From CBDDLD01 sp965250025 (lineage in GTDB: Bacteria; Bacteroidota; Bacteroidia; Flavobacteriales; Flavobacteriaceae), in contig OZ252283.1 of assembly GCA_965250025.1 (NCBI GenBank), positions 2,480,001 to 2,544,000 of the forward strand: a DNA stretch of 64,000 nt, written 5' to 3'. Under the pieces are notes generated by a model. That model had not been told where the DNA came from, did no database searches, and saw nothing but the letters and a program-made list of their open reading frames with translations. Both the position numbers and the translations under genes were made by a program. Of this stretch, positions 8,803 through 19,000 are shown piece by piece. How positions within the stretch are numbered: the stretch's first letter is position 1; the number at the start of each line of letters is the position of its first letter.

Positions 8803-10107
8803 CTACTTTTTCCGCATGTAAACGCTTATAGGTACACCATAAAAGTTAAAGTGTTCTCTCAATTTGTTTTCCAGAAAACGCTTGTAGGGTTCTTTTACAT
8901 ATTGTGGCAAATTACAGAAAAATGCAAATTGTGGTTGGGGCGTTGGCAACTGCATGATGTATTTTATCTTAACATATTTGCCTTTATATGCCGGCGGCGG
9001 ATTGTTTTCAATTATAGGCAACAAGACTTCATTGAGCTGACTGGTTTTTATTCGTTTGCTTCTGTTCTTGTAGACCTCAACAGCAGTTTCTATAGCTTTG
9101 TAAATACGTTGTTTCGTCAATGCAGAAATGAATACTATAGGAACATCTGTAAAAGGTTCTATTTGTTTTCGGATTACTTTTTCGAATGCAGTCGTTGTTT
9201 TATTATCTTTCTCTACCAGATCCCATTTATTGACAAGAATAACCACCCCTTTTCTGTTACGCTCTGCTAACCAGAAAATGTTCTGCACCTGACCATCAAA
9301 TCCTCTTGTGGCATCAAAAACCAACAGGCAAACATCGGCGTGCTCTATTGCTCGCACACTTCGCATTACTGAATAGAACTCCAGATCTTCTTTGACCTTT
9401 GATTTTCGTCGAATTCCTGCGGTGTCTACCAAATTAAACTCAAAGCCAAAACGGTTGTATTTCGTATCAATAGCATCTCGAGTAGTTCCTGCAATATCGG
9501 TAACGATATAACGATCTTCACCTATCAACGCATTGATAAATGACGACTTCCCTGCATTTGGTCGACCTACTACTGCAAACCTTGGTAAGGCTTCTTCTTC
9601 AATATCTTCTTTTTCCGGTAAGGCTTCTACCAAAGCATCTAACAATTCTCCGGTACCACTACCATTAATACTAGCTATGGTATAATAATCACCCAATCCC
9701 AAATTGTAAAACTCTACAGCATCTTCGGCACGTTTATTATTATCAACTTTATTGACGGCTAAAAATACAGGCTTATCTACCCTACGTAACAGCTTAGCAA
9801 CATCTTCGTCCATGCCTGTAACACCACTTTCCACATCAACCATAAAAATAATAGCATCTGCTTCATCTATGGCTAACTCTACTTGCTTATCGATCTCCGC
9901 TTCAAATATATCATCACTACCTACAACATAACCTCCAGTATCGATTAACGAAAACTCTTTTCCATTCCAATCGCTCTTACCGTAATGGCGGTCTCTGGTA
10001 ACACCACTTACGGCATCTACAATAGCTTCTCTACGCTGTATCAAACGGTTAAAAAATGTAGACTTTCCTACATTTGGCCTTCCTACAATTGCAACTATAT
10101 TACTCAT
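8803..10107 (-). CDS. der: Ribosome biogenesis GTPase Der (EngA)
   Basis: Essential tandem-domain GTPase for 50S subunit assembly (434 aa, the usual length). Domain 1 has the P-loop GRPNVGKST, DTGG and NKVD; domain 2 has GRPNAGKSS, DTAGIRRKSKV and NKWD; a KH-like C-terminal domain follows, with the conserved NNPPPAYKGK and GVPISVYMRKK end. I start at the ATG at 10107, giving MSNIVAIVGRP, because the -7 element at 10126-10133 would leave a short leader there and because family members begin close to the P-loop. A T9SS protein gene follows by 15 bases. Confidence 0.97.
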   Translation of the reverse strand: MSNIVAIVGRPNVGKSTFFNRLIQRREAIVDAVSGVTRDRHYGKSDWNGKEFSLIDTGGYVVGSDDIFEAEIDKQVELAIDEADAIIFMVDVESGVTGMDEDVAKLLRRVDKPVFLAVNKVDNNKRAEDAVEFYNLGLGDYYTIASINGSGTGELLDALVEALPEKEDIEEEALPRFAVVGRPNAGKSSFINALIGEDRYIVTDIAGTTRDAIDTKYNRFGFEFNLVDTAGIRRKSKVKEDLEFYSVMRSVRAIEHADVCLLVFDATRGFDGQVQNIFWLAERNRKGVVILVNKWDLVEKDNKTTTAFEKVIRKQIEPFTDVPIVFISALTKQRIYKAIETAVEVYKNRSKRIKTSQLNEVLLPIIENNPPPAYKGKYVKIKYIMQLPTPQPQFAFFCNLPQYVKEPYKRFLENKLREHFNFYGVPISVYMRKK

Positions 10108-10125
10108 CCTCTTTGATATTGGCTG

Positions 10126-10133
10126 CAAAGGTA
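10126..10133 (-). promoter_or_regulatory. der promoter, Bacteroidota -7 element
   Basis: Read on the minus strand the sequence is TACCTTTG, an exact match to TAnnTTTG, 18 bases upstream of the der ATG at 10107. The same TACCTTTGCA string lies upstream of era. It supports the shorter der start, since the alternative upstream codon would overlap this element. Confidence 0.65.
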
Positions 10134-10180
10134 GTATTTAATATCAAAGAAAAAATGTAAATTAGTCATTATCAATTATC

Positions 10181-10708
10181 ATGGCGCTCTCTAACGACAT
10201 TGTATTACGACCTCGATTTAAATTTGATGTTGAAACCAACAGCGAAAAACTATTATTGGCTTTTGAAGAACAGAAGAATAAACAGTCTGATTTTGTTGTA
10301 ACCCGCATTGATGACCACGTATTCATTAGGTTTCCAAAGCGAGAACAACACTATTGGTCACCTCAGTTGCACTTGGAAATTAATGAAAAAGCAGAGGATA
10401 AAAATACTGCAACCGTATACGGTTTATTTGGTCCCAACCCAACTATCTGGACAATGTTTATGTTTTTACATTTTGTAATTGCCGGTTTATTTATTGCTTT
10501 TGGTATTTGGGCTTACACGAATATGTCCTTAGATAAGTCATATGCTGTACAGCTTTTTTTAACCTTATTTATGGTTATCATTTGGTTTACATTGTATTTC
10601 ATTGGCCGTGTAGGAAAATCAAAAGGCGTTCCTGACATGTATAAACTTCATGGCTTTATGCGAGATACGTTTAGAGAAAGAGGGATTCATTCTCTACAAA
10701 CTGATTAA
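10181..10708 (+). CDS. Two-helix membrane protein of unknown function
   Basis: A 175-aa protein I do not recognise. Residues 1-85 are soluble and mixed alpha/beta (FDVETNSEKLLLAFEEQ, DDHVFIRFPKREQHYWSPQLHLEI). Two transmembrane helices follow at about 92-112 and 124-145, then a short polar tail ending in RERGIHSLQTD. There is no signal peptide. It sits between the minus-strand genes der and era, stops one base before the era stop codon and has its own upstream region. The placement between two GTPases may be chance; no functional link is visible. Confidence 0.75.
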   Translation: MALSNDIVLRPRFKFDVETNSEKLLLAFEEQKNKQSDFVVTRIDDHVFIRFPKREQHYWSPQLHLEINEKAEDKNTATVYGLFGPNPTIWTMFMFLHFVIAGLFIAFGIWAYTNMSLDKSYAVQLFLTLFMVIIWFTLYFIGRVGKSKGVPDMYKLHGFMRDTFRERGIHSLQTD

Positions 10709-10709
10709 T

Positions 10710-11591
10710 TTATTTTTGGTTATATCCAAAGCGTTTTAATTGGCTTTGATTACTACGCCAGTTTTTGTTGATCTTAACATACAGCTCTAAATGTATTTGT
10801 TTAGCAAAAAAACGTTTCAGATCTTTTCTGGCTTCCACGCCTACTCGCTTTATTGCCGAACCTTTATGCCCGATGATAATCCCTTTTTGCGTTTCGCGTT
10901 CTACCATAATAACCGATCGTATCCTAATGATCTTTTCGTCTTCGATAAATTCTTCTGTATCGACTTCAACAGCGTAAGGCACTTCTTTTTTATAATGCAA
11001 TAGTATTTTTTCTCTAATGGCTTCATTAACAAAAAAACGTTCGGGCTTATCAGTCAGTTGATCTTTTGGATAGAACGGTGGCGATTCTGGCAATAATTCA
11101 ATGATTCTGTTAAACACATTTTTCACATTAAACCCTTGTAATGCAGATATTGGAATAAACTCCGCATTTGGCACTTTAGTTTGCCAATATTCAGCTTGTG
11201 CTTCTAACTCTTCCTGATTAGAACCATCTATCTTGTTCAGCAATAATAACACCGGAATTTTAGAATGGGTTATTTTTTCAAAAAAAGCATCGTCTTTTAA
11301 TGCTTTCTCTCCAATCTCTACCATGTATATGAGAACATCCGCATCATCAAAAGCAGATTTTACGAAATCCATCATGTTCTCCTGAAGTTCATAAGCCGGT
11401 TTTATGATTCCGGGTGTATCGGATAAGATCATCTGGAAATCATCGCCATTAACAATACCCAAGATCCGATGTCTTGTAGTTTGTGCTTTAGAGGTTATAA
11501 TAGAAAGCTTCTCTCCAATAAAGGCATTCATTAATGTTGACTTCCCAACGTTAGGGTTTCCGATAATATTTACAAAACCTGCTTTATGCAT
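10710..11591 (-). CDS. era: GTPase Era
   Basis: GTPase for 16S rRNA processing and 30S maturation (293 aa, typical). The GTPase domain shows GNPNVGKST, the switch region KAQTTRHRILGI, DTPGI and NKID. The C-terminal KH domain has the RNA-binding stretch GIIIGHKGSAIKRVG followed by ARKDLKRFFAKQIHLELYVKI. The start at 11591 (MHKAGFVNIIG) is preferred over the in-frame ATG at 11609, which would lie inside the promoter -7 element. The gene is transcribed alone or ahead of nothing obvious, with a convergent membrane-protein gene at its 3' end. Confidence 0.97.
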   Translation of the reverse strand: MHKAGFVNIIGNPNVGKSTLMNAFIGEKLSIITSKAQTTRHRILGIVNGDDFQMILSDTPGIIKPAYELQENMMDFVKSAFDDADVLIYMVEIGEKALKDDAFFEKITHSKIPVLLLLNKIDGSNQEELEAQAEYWQTKVPNAEFIPISALQGFNVKNVFNRIIELLPESPPFYPKDQLTDKPERFFVNEAIREKILLHYKKEVPYAVEVDTEEFIEDEKIIRIRSVIMVERETQKGIIIGHKGSAIKRVGVEARKDLKRFFAKQIHLELYVKINKNWRSNQSQLKRFGYNQK

Positions 11592-11606
11592 AATTATTAT
11601 TTGTTG

Positions 11607-11614
11607 CAAAGGTA
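11607..11614 (-). promoter_or_regulatory. era promoter, Bacteroidota -7 element
   Basis: Minus-strand TACCTTTG, identical to the element at der and again followed by CA, lies 16 bases before the era ATG at 11591. The leader would be only about 10 bases, as is common in this phylum. Confidence 0.65.
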
Positions 11615-11673
11615 GTACTTATATGATGACATTTTTTAAAAGTACCGATTAGTAATAAAATTAAAACTACATT

Positions 11674-12426
11674 ATGAGACTAGCCAAATACCCTATTGCA
11701 TACCTTCTAACCATTTTATTATTCTCCTGTAGCTCAGACTCTGATAATAACAACAATAATACACTTAACGGGTTTACTACAGAACTGTGCACTAATGTTG
11801 CCGGTCCTACAGCAGCCTATTATGCCAATGCTCATGGCCTGCCCATTCCCTTGACTCAAATTCCCACAATAGCTAATCCGGGACAACAATTTATCCATAG
11901 CCAATATCCTGCTCTTGGTTTTACCATACCTCAAGGCTATACAGCTACCGAAAACCCGCTTGGCATTGGTGCCAATGTCTTAAGAAATGACAATCAGGTG
12001 TTATGGCGATACGTTCCAGGACTTACTGCGTTAAGTCAGATCCCTATACTTGATATTGTAGCTGGAGAAGTCAATCAGCTTTTCGCATTTTACGGCCATA
12101 CCGGAAATTTTAATGTTGTATGTGAACAAAATCTAACACAGCCACAAGGTAATTTTATTGCCAGTTTAAGTACAAGAATTCTACAATTCGGGAACATTAC
12201 GGCACTAGTGGCTGTGAACTCGTATTTTGAGCCTTCTTTGGGCTCTACTTTTGCTTCAGTTACTGTAGCTTCCGGACCTTCTAATGAATTTGACAATCTG
12301 GTTATGAATGTCTTTTTACCCATTCATTGGCAACTGCTTATCATTGATAATAGCGTTAGAGATTCTGATCTGGATGGTACACCAGATACTCAGGATAACT
12401 TCCCTTTCGATCCAACGCGACAATAA
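11674..12426 (+). CDS. Predicted lipoprotein, unknown function
   Basis: 250-aa exported protein. A lipoprotein signal peptide ends in LLFSC (cysteine at residue 19), followed by a serine/asparagine linker. The body contains no domain I recognise; it has two or three hydrophobic beta-rich stretches. The C-terminus (DSDLDGTPDTQDNFPFDP) resembles a single calcium-binding thrombospondin type 3 repeat. It is followed 25 bases later by the transglutaminase-like gene, and the three genes to 14689 are closely packed in one direction, so a common transcript is plausible. Confidence 0.7.
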   Translation: MRLAKYPIAYLLTILLFSCSSDSDNNNNNTLNGFTTELCTNVAGPTAAYYANAHGLPIPLTQIPTIANPGQQFIHSQYPALGFTIPQGYTATENPLGIGANVLRNDNQVLWRYVPGLTALSQIPILDIVAGEVNQLFAFYGHTGNFNVVCEQNLTQPQGNFIASLSTRILQFGNITALVAVNSYFEPSLGSTFASVTVASGPSNEFDNLVMNVFLPIHWQLLIIDNSVRDSDLDGTPDTQDNFPFDPTRQ

Positions 12427-12451
12427 CAACTAACCTTAATACTATTACCTC

Positions 12452-14065
12452 ATGAAAAAACTAATTGTTCCTATTTCGGTACTCATCATAGGTCTTGCCA
12501 TGGTTGCTTTTAGCTTTAAAACTTCAAAAGGCGATCCTGATGCCATTGATATTTCCATTGACAAAACATCCTTTATAATGCCAGCCGCCCATCGGGTATA
12601 TTCTAATCCCGATGCTTTAGATGGCAAGTATTATTTGTTTAAAGCTAAAATCACTAATAATTCGTCTGCAACGTTAGAAGATGTCACCGTGAGATACAGC
12701 ATTCCTAATTTTATCGACTGGACTGAAATTTCTGTTTCCGGACAGATGTTTCCCGGACAGACTTTAGTTGTGCCTTGCTATCCTAAATTCAAAGATGAGA
12801 TCACTGAAAAAACCACGACATCCGTCGAAAATGCAAAAATTGAAATTTCATGGGACGGTGCTTCTGAAGACGATATTATTGAAGAATCTTTTCAATTCAA
12901 ACTGACCAACAGAAATGAATATGTTTACACCGGTATTAAATCTGAAGAGATCAGTAGTTGGGCAGACGTATACGATAATGATGCTTTAATTGCCTGTTAC
13001 GTTACGCCTAATGATCCTATTGTTAAGTATTACACGCAAAACCTTCAGGAAAAACTCATGAAAGGCGAACAGGCATCTGTAAGCAGAAAGCCCGAAGATG
13101 GTGTACGTTTACTTGCCAACATTTATGAAGCCACAAGACAATCGCACATGGTATATAGTGGTACTAAAGGTGTTCCGCAATCCACAGACGATGTACAGTC
13201 TATGGTACAGCAGATACGCTTACCGAGAGAGGTCATTACCGGAAATACCGGATTATGTATTGAATTGAGTTGTCTTTATGCCAGTGTATTATCTGCAGCA
13301 GGCTTAGATCCTATCATATATTTTGTTCCCGGACATGCGTATCCCGGTTTTAAAATGAATGGTCAATACTATGCCATTGAAGCTACTGGCATTGGTGGTG
13401 AAGGTTTGGGTAAGATAGACAGTGCCCAGGAAGCTTTTGAAAAAGGACAAAAACAATTACAGGAGTTCATTGCAAAAGCACAGGCCGGTGATCCAAGATA
13501 TACTTTAGTTGATATTCATGCTGTAAATCAACAAGGTGTAACGTCAATGAATCTCGCAGATAATGACTTTCTAAAACAAAAAGTTGATGATATTGTAGCC
13601 TCCTGGAGCAATAAGGGTAAATCTAAAATACCGAGACGCACAAACCCGGGCAGAATCAATATTCCTGACAACTCATTACGAACCAACAATGCGCTGTCAT
13701 TTAGTATTCCCAATGGCTGGCAAACCTTTAACAAGCCATTACCTCAAATGCCTATTTTAACCGCTCAGGTAGTGGCTCCCGATCAAATAACGACAGTTTC
13801 TATTTATGATATTCCTGCTCGGAATGCTCAAGAAGCCATGAATGTCTTAAGTCAGTATTTTTCCAATTTTGGTATGACCATCGATTACCAACCCAGCGGG
13901 AATGGTATTGCCGGACAAACCTATTCACAAAATGGAACGTTTACTTGGATTGGCAGAGCATTACAACGACAAGGCGGCATACGCATCGTTGCCATTGGGG
14001 CTCCCGATTATGCTTATCAGCAAAACTCAAACATCATTAACAGTGTTTATAACACTATAAAATAG
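12452..14065 (+). CDS. Exported transglutaminase-like protein
   Basis: 537-aa protein with an N-terminal membrane/signal segment (MKKLIVPISVLIIGLAMVAFSF), a beta-sandwich at about 30-160, and a transglutaminase-like papain-fold core. Candidate catalytic residues are C269 in TGLCIELSCLYASVLSAAGL, H295 in VPGHAYPGF and an acidic residue, E310, in YAIEATG, where Asp is more usual. The C-terminal third looks like a separate lipoprotein-like domain (LSFSIPNGWQTFNKPLPQMP ...). The family includes proteases, peptidoglycan-related enzymes and inactive forms; the substrate cannot be told. The next gene starts six bases after the stop. Confidence 0.75.
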   Translation: MKKLIVPISVLIIGLAMVAFSFKTSKGDPDAIDISIDKTSFIMPAAHRVYSNPDALDGKYYLFKAKITNNSSATLEDVTVRYSIPNFIDWTEISVSGQMFPGQTLVVPCYPKFKDEITEKTTTSVENAKIEISWDGASEDDIIEESFQFKLTNRNEYVYTGIKSEEISSWADVYDNDALIACYVTPNDPIVKYYTQNLQEKLMKGEQASVSRKPEDGVRLLANIYEATRQSHMVYSGTKGVPQSTDDVQSMVQQIRLPREVITGNTGLCIELSCLYASVLSAAGLDPIIYFVPGHAYPGFKMNGQYYAIEATGIGGEGLGKIDSAQEAFEKGQKQLQEFIAKAQAGDPRYTLVDIHAVNQQGVTSMNLADNDFLKQKVDDIVASWSNKGKSKIPRRTNPGRINIPDNSLRTNNALSFSIPNGWQTFNKPLPQMPILTAQVVAPDQITTVSIYDIPARNAQEAMNVLSQYFSNFGMTIDYQPSGNGIAGQTYSQNGTFTWIGRALQRQGGIRIVAIGAPDYAYQQNSNIINSVYNTIK

Positions 14066-14071
14066 ATCCTC

Positions 14072-14689
14072 ATGAAAGTATCTTATTATATTCTCACTTT
14101 ATTGTTAACTATCACTCTAACTACTGTTAGGGCTCAGCAATCGCAACAAAAAATTGAAATGCGATTAGATGCTATAGGCAATACCAAAATCAAAGTATCT
14201 ATGACCATGAATGCCATGCAATGGCAAAACTGGATTGCTACCGTGGGAAGCAACCCTGCAGCATTAAAACGAGAGACACAACGTGCCATGCCGGCTTATA
14301 TCCTTGATAATTTTAAGCTCGACAAAGACGACATGAACCGCTCGTTTACATTAACCTTTAATGCCTATGGTACATGTAAAATTGATAAACGTGGCAACTG
14401 GATCCTGGAAACGGATCAAAAAAACGCGCAATTGACAGAATTGACATCTCATAAATACATGTTAGTTAGCAGTCCTCCAGAGCTTGGCGGCACTGTTCAA
14501 CAAACCTTTATTATAGAATTTCCCGATGAGGCTAAAGCCATAAAAACAGATACTAATGCTTTTGGAAAATCCATATTCAAGTTTAAAATGAACACCCCCT
14601 CTTCTGGTTTCAATATCATGCGCTGGGCAGGTGTTTTTCTAATACTTGCTGGTGGATCATGGGCAGGTAAAAAAATCATTACTAAATAA
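14072..14689 (+). CDS. Secreted protein with C-terminal membrane anchor, unknown function
   Basis: 205-aa protein with a signal peptide (MKVSYYILTLLLTITLTTVRAQ), a predicted beta-rich extracytoplasmic domain without recognisable family motifs, and a C-terminal transmembrane helix (MRWAGVFLILAGGSWAG) ending KKIITK, so it should be anchored facing the periplasm. It lies six bases after the transglutaminase-like gene and probably acts with it. No catalytic pattern is visible. Confidence 0.7.
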   Translation: MKVSYYILTLLLTITLTTVRAQQSQQKIEMRLDAIGNTKIKVSMTMNAMQWQNWIATVGSNPAALKRETQRAMPAYILDNFKLDKDDMNRSFTLTFNAYGTCKIDKRGNWILETDQKNAQLTELTSHKYMLVSSPPELGGTVQQTFIIEFPDEAKAIKTDTNAFGKSIFKFKMNTPSSGFNIMRWAGVFLILAGGSWAGKKIITK

Positions 14690-14739
14690 TTAACATTTTA
14701 GCAGTTCATACCCTAATATATTCAATTGAACTCTATCGG

Positions 14740-14770
14740 TTTGTAAACTTGCATCTTTCTGCTATCTTTA
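14740..14770 (+). promoter_or_regulatory. Promoter of the sigma factor-CHAT operon
   Basis: TTTG at 14740-14743, a 19-base spacer, and TATCTTTA at 14763-14770 (one mismatch to TAnnTTTG). The spacing is that of the Bacteroidota consensus. Transcription would start at about 14775-14778, directly before the ATG at 14779, making the mRNA nearly leaderless. This argues against the in-frame ATG at 14749. Confidence 0.55.
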
Positions 14771-14778
14771 GTCTTAAG

Positions 14779-15363
14779 ATGCAAGAACGTAACCCAATTA
14801 CAACAAATCATTTAGAGTTAGTTGAGGCCATAAAGAAAAATGACACTCAAGTTTTAAAGCAGTTGTACGTCTCTAATTATCCCAAGATAGAGCTTTTAAT
14901 TCTTAAGAATAGTGGCTCTAAAGACGATGCAAAAGATATTTATCAGGAGGCTTTTTTAGCGGTATGGCAGAACATCAAGCAGAATCGATTTATACCAAAA
15001 AATGAATCGTCCATAAACGGTTACCTATATACCATTGCAAAAAATAAATGGCTAGACACACTACGTTCTAAGGGGTATAAAAAAACATTGGTAACCTCTC
15101 GATTATATCATTTTGAAATAAAAGATGAAGAAAATAACGGAATTAATGATGACATTTTAAAAGATAATCGATTACAAGATGTAATACAAGCCTTCACCCA
15201 TTTGGGGGAAGCATGTAAAAACTTGCTCAGTAAGTTTTATTTTGAAAAGAAATCTATGAATCTAATTGCTCAGGAACTTGAGTTGGATCCTGCTTCTACT
15301 CGGAATAAAAAATACAGATGCATGAAAAAATTACGAGAATTAGCCCTGAAAATTGATCAATAG
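14779..15363 (+). CDS. ECF-type RNA polymerase sigma-70 factor
   Basis: 194-aa sigma factor. Region 2 is recognisable from DDAKDIYQEAFLAVWQNI through INGYLYTIAKNKWLDTLR; region 4 carries the helix-turn-helix SKFYFEKKSMNLIAQELELDPASTRNKKYRCMKKLREL. No sigma regions 1 or 3 are present. The start codon is chosen from the promoter position. The gene is followed two bases later by a single-pass membrane protein that probably holds it inactive, and then by a TPR-CHAT protein. Its regulon cannot be seen, though self-regulation is usual for the type. Confidence 0.88.
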   Translation: MQERNPITTNHLELVEAIKKNDTQVLKQLYVSNYPKIELLILKNSGSKDDAKDIYQEAFLAVWQNIKQNRFIPKNESSINGYLYTIAKNKWLDTLRSKGYKKTLVTSRLYHFEIKDEENNGINDDILKDNRLQDVIQAFTHLGEACKNLLSKFYFEKKSMNLIAQELELDPASTRNKKYRCMKKLRELALKIDQ

Positions 15364-15365
15364 CA

Positions 15366-16097
15366 ATGAATAACTTACAACACATATCTCAAGAAGAATT
15401 TGAAATGATTGAGCGTTATCTTAATAGCGAACTTTCCGAAATTGAATTGGCTGATTTTGAGGTCAAACTAAAGCATGACAGCACATTTAATGCTAAGGTA
15501 GAAGACATCAAAACGATACTTTTGGGTATAGAAACTCGAGCTTTAAAGGACGAACTCAATACTTTTCATGACAGTATTAATAACGAAGAGCCTCATAAAG
15601 AAACTGTCAAAGTCCGCACAATACATTGGAAACGAATTGCAGCTGCAGCTATTGTAGTTATTGCTGCAGGGAGCTTTTGGTGGCTAAACACTAATACACA
15701 TGAGCGGCTATATACCAAGTATTTCTCTCCAGATCCGGGTCTGCCAACTACAATGAGCAGTAATAACAACTATGCATTTTACAATGGAATGGTAAGTTAC
15801 AAACAAGGCAATTATAAATCAGCTCTGGACAAATGGCAACCTTTGCTTGATCGTAAACCTGAGAATGATACACTCAACTATTTTATAGGTATAGCCCATA
15901 TGGCCAATAATAATGAAGCCCAGGCCATTTCATATTTACAAAATGTCTCAAAACTCCCTAACAGCCGTTTTCATAATGATGCCTATTATTATCTGGCCTT
16001 AGCGTATTTAAAAGCCAATGATATTGAAAATGCAGTTAAAGCCTTAAAAGCATCTAATTCTGAAAACTCAAAAGACCTGCTTAAGAAAATCAATTGA
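15366..16097 (+). CDS. Membrane anti-sigma-like protein with periplasmic TPR repeats
   Basis: 243-aa protein. The cytoplasmic ~90 residues begin with SQEEFEMIERYLNSELSEIELADFEVKL, a short helical zinc-less anti-sigma-like pattern. One membrane helix follows at about 92-111 (IAAAAIVVIAAGSFWWL). The C-terminal half holds two or three TPR units (YAFYNGMVSYKQGNYKSALDKWQPLL; FHNDAYYYLALAYLKANDIENAVKALK). By position and topology it is the likely membrane tether of the upstream sigma factor, with the TPR face reading a periplasmic protein signal. This role is inferred; no classical anti-sigma HxxxCxxC motif is present. Confidence 0.7.
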   Translation: MNNLQHISQEEFEMIERYLNSELSEIELADFEVKLKHDSTFNAKVEDIKTILLGIETRALKDELNTFHDSINNEEPHKETVKVRTIHWKRIAAAAIVVIAAGSFWWLNTNTHERLYTKYFSPDPGLPTTMSSNNNYAFYNGMVSYKQGNYKSALDKWQPLLDRKPENDTLNYFIGIAHMANNNEAQAISYLQNVSKLPNSRFHNDAYYYLALAYLKANDIENAVKALKASNSENSKDLLKKIN

Positions 16098-16099
16098 TC

Positions 16100-19000
16100 A
16101 TGTTAGCCCTCAAGCGTATTGTAATCTTCATTGCTTTCTTTTTTATCAAAACTGGATTCTGTCAAAATGCTGACTCCATAGACATTAAAGCCATTGATCG
16201 ACTCATTTCTGAAGAAAACTATTCCGAAGCCAAGGCATTAACATTAAAGCACATTGACCACTACATTTCTAATAACCAATTTTATGAAGTTGCTGACTAT
16301 GCTTATTATCTGGGTGTTATTGATTCTAAAGCTCAAAATAAAGATTCAGCTATTAAAACGGTAACAGATTTTGAGCATAAAATATATTCTTTAACCGATA
16401 ACTTAAAAGCATTAAGGCAATTAAGTCTGGAGATCGGATCTTTTTATGAAGCTGTCGGAGACTCTAAAACGGCAGCTGATTATAATCATAAAGCTCTGAA
16501 AATAACAAAATCAATGCCTAATGCCAAAGGAAGTGACCTCGGATTAATACAAAGCAATCTTGGTGTTTTTTATTCGCGATTAGGTGATATTACTACAGGT
16601 GCTTCATATCATAAAAAAGCTTTAGAGTCATACAAAACCGATCCGGACACTGAGCCTTCAAATTTTTACATCACCTATAACTCTCTTGGTGGTATGATGT
16701 GGTATGCCTCTAAATTTGACAGTGCTGTGGTCTACTATAAAAAAGCGGATAAAATACTTAAAACCTTAGAGCAAACCCCTTGGAACAAATACTACAGACC
16801 AGCGTCATTGAATAATAATATTGCAGGCATCTATAGTATTCAGGGTAATATGGATGCTGCATTGCAGGCCATGCAAAAGACGATCAATAATCTTAACGCC
16901 TTTTTAAAAGAAGATATTTCGGAAATCAGAAGAAATCATGCTTCTGAATTTTTATTTCAAGCTATAGATAATTATGGTGGTCTGCATAAAGACATAAAAG
17001 ATTATAAAAAAGCAGAACAATTAATACGCTATGCCTATGAATTAAAGAAACAGCATTTGGCAAAAGAAAGCCCTGAAGTCGCAAAAGGGAAAGTTTTGTT
17101 GGGACAAATACACATCCCGTTAAAAAACTATGAAGAAGCTGAGACCTTTCTTAACGAAGGCATTGCTGATTTTAAAAATATGCCTGGAGATTATACCTAT
17201 TGGCTAGCTGATGCACTATACCATAAAGGCATACTGAAAATGGAAACTGACAGTATTGCTTCAGCTAAATTGTGTTTTATAGAAGCTGAACACTATTATA
17301 AAGCATCCCTGGGTGATTACTATGATGAGGTTTATCTCGATTTTGTAGTTAATGCTTCAAACTTTTACGCGCAAACTAATGATGAGAAAAAAGCTTTAGA
17401 AATGGCTGAAGAGGGCTACAGTTATATTGTAGCTAATCAAGGTAAAAATACACTATTAGAATACTATCAATTGCTAAATTTAGCTGACATACATTATACT
17501 TTAGAAGACTATAACAGAGCATTAGAAAAAAGCAAATCAGCTATTAACCTTCTTAACTCAGACGTTTTCAAGGCCAATAGTCGACTTAACAGATTGCAAA
17601 TTGACAGTAAAAAAGTGAGCGCCGTTCTCATAAAAGTAAAATCGGAATATCATCTTCAAGAGAGTAAAACTGTCGATTTTCTAAAACGACTATTGGAAGA
17701 ATTAAACACAGCCATTATAATTCTGGAGGAACAAAAATCTTTTATTGCTGACGATAGTGCTTCATCGATTTTATTACAAGATAACAATGAGCTTTTTGCA
17801 TTAGCAAAACAGATCAACCTAGAGCTTTATGAGCTGACCAATACACCTGTTTACCTAACCAATATTCTAGGCATTCATGAATCCTTAATCTATAATAAGA
17901 TAAGACAACGCCTAAATTCAAAATCTGCTAAACTAACTGCCAGTCTTCCTGAGGCTGTTATTAAAAAAGAACAAGAATTAAAAAACGCATTAAATCAATC
18001 GCTTAATAGTACAGAAGGCGGTTTTAACGATTTTCTTGACAAGGAAAAACAATGGATTACCTTTTTATCTGAGCTAAAAAAAGAACACCCTAATTATTAC
18101 CAGCTAAGATATGCTTCAATATCTCAATCGCTTGACGATATCACGTCTAACATTCCACAAGCTACGACACTTGTTAGGTATGTATATATCAAAGATGAGC
18201 TATATGCTTTTATAATTAATACTGATGGTATTAGACTCCATAACATAGATACTGTCAACTTGAACACACAGCTTGAAGCACTTAACAAAAAAATTGAATA
18301 TACCGAACCCGTATTTGATGTATTGTATAATTTATACCATAAGCTATGGCAACCATTTATTGATGATATTAAACATCAAAATGTTATTATTTTACCTGAT
18401 CGGGATCTGTTTAATCTAAGTTTTGAAATGCTGACCAATACGCCTACAGATTCCTATAAAAATTTGATTGATCACTGTTTACTATCGAACTATAAATTAT
18501 CTTACAACTATAGTTTATTTTTAATTGAAAAGGAAAGTCAACCTATAGGTTATACTTCTAATTTTATTGCTTTTGCACCGGAATTTAATGATGCCATGAA
18601 GGCTTCTTACAAGATCTCTGTAAAAGACTCTATTGATATTGATCATAACTACCTTACACTTTTACCTCAACCTTTTGCCAAAGATCTGGCTAAGGATTAT
18701 TCTGAACTCTTTAATGGCGCATCATTTCTTAATGAAAATGCTTCCAAACAACTCTTCACCTCTAATGCAAAAGAACATAAGATCATTCACATAGGCACCC
18801 ATGCCGAATCTGACAATGTCTCCCCTGAATTGTCGCGTTTGATATTTGCAAAAGATACCGATAGTCAAGATAACTCATTATACACTTATGAAATCTACAA
18901 TCATAATTTAGCGTCTAACTTAGCCATCCTAACGGCTTGTGAAACCGGAAAGCCTACCTATCAATCCGGGGAAGGTATGATATCTTTAGCACATGCTTTT

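Noticed and set aside
14749..14778. Upstream ATG as start of the sigma factor
   Set aside because: It lies between the two promoter elements and would add ten non-conserved residues.
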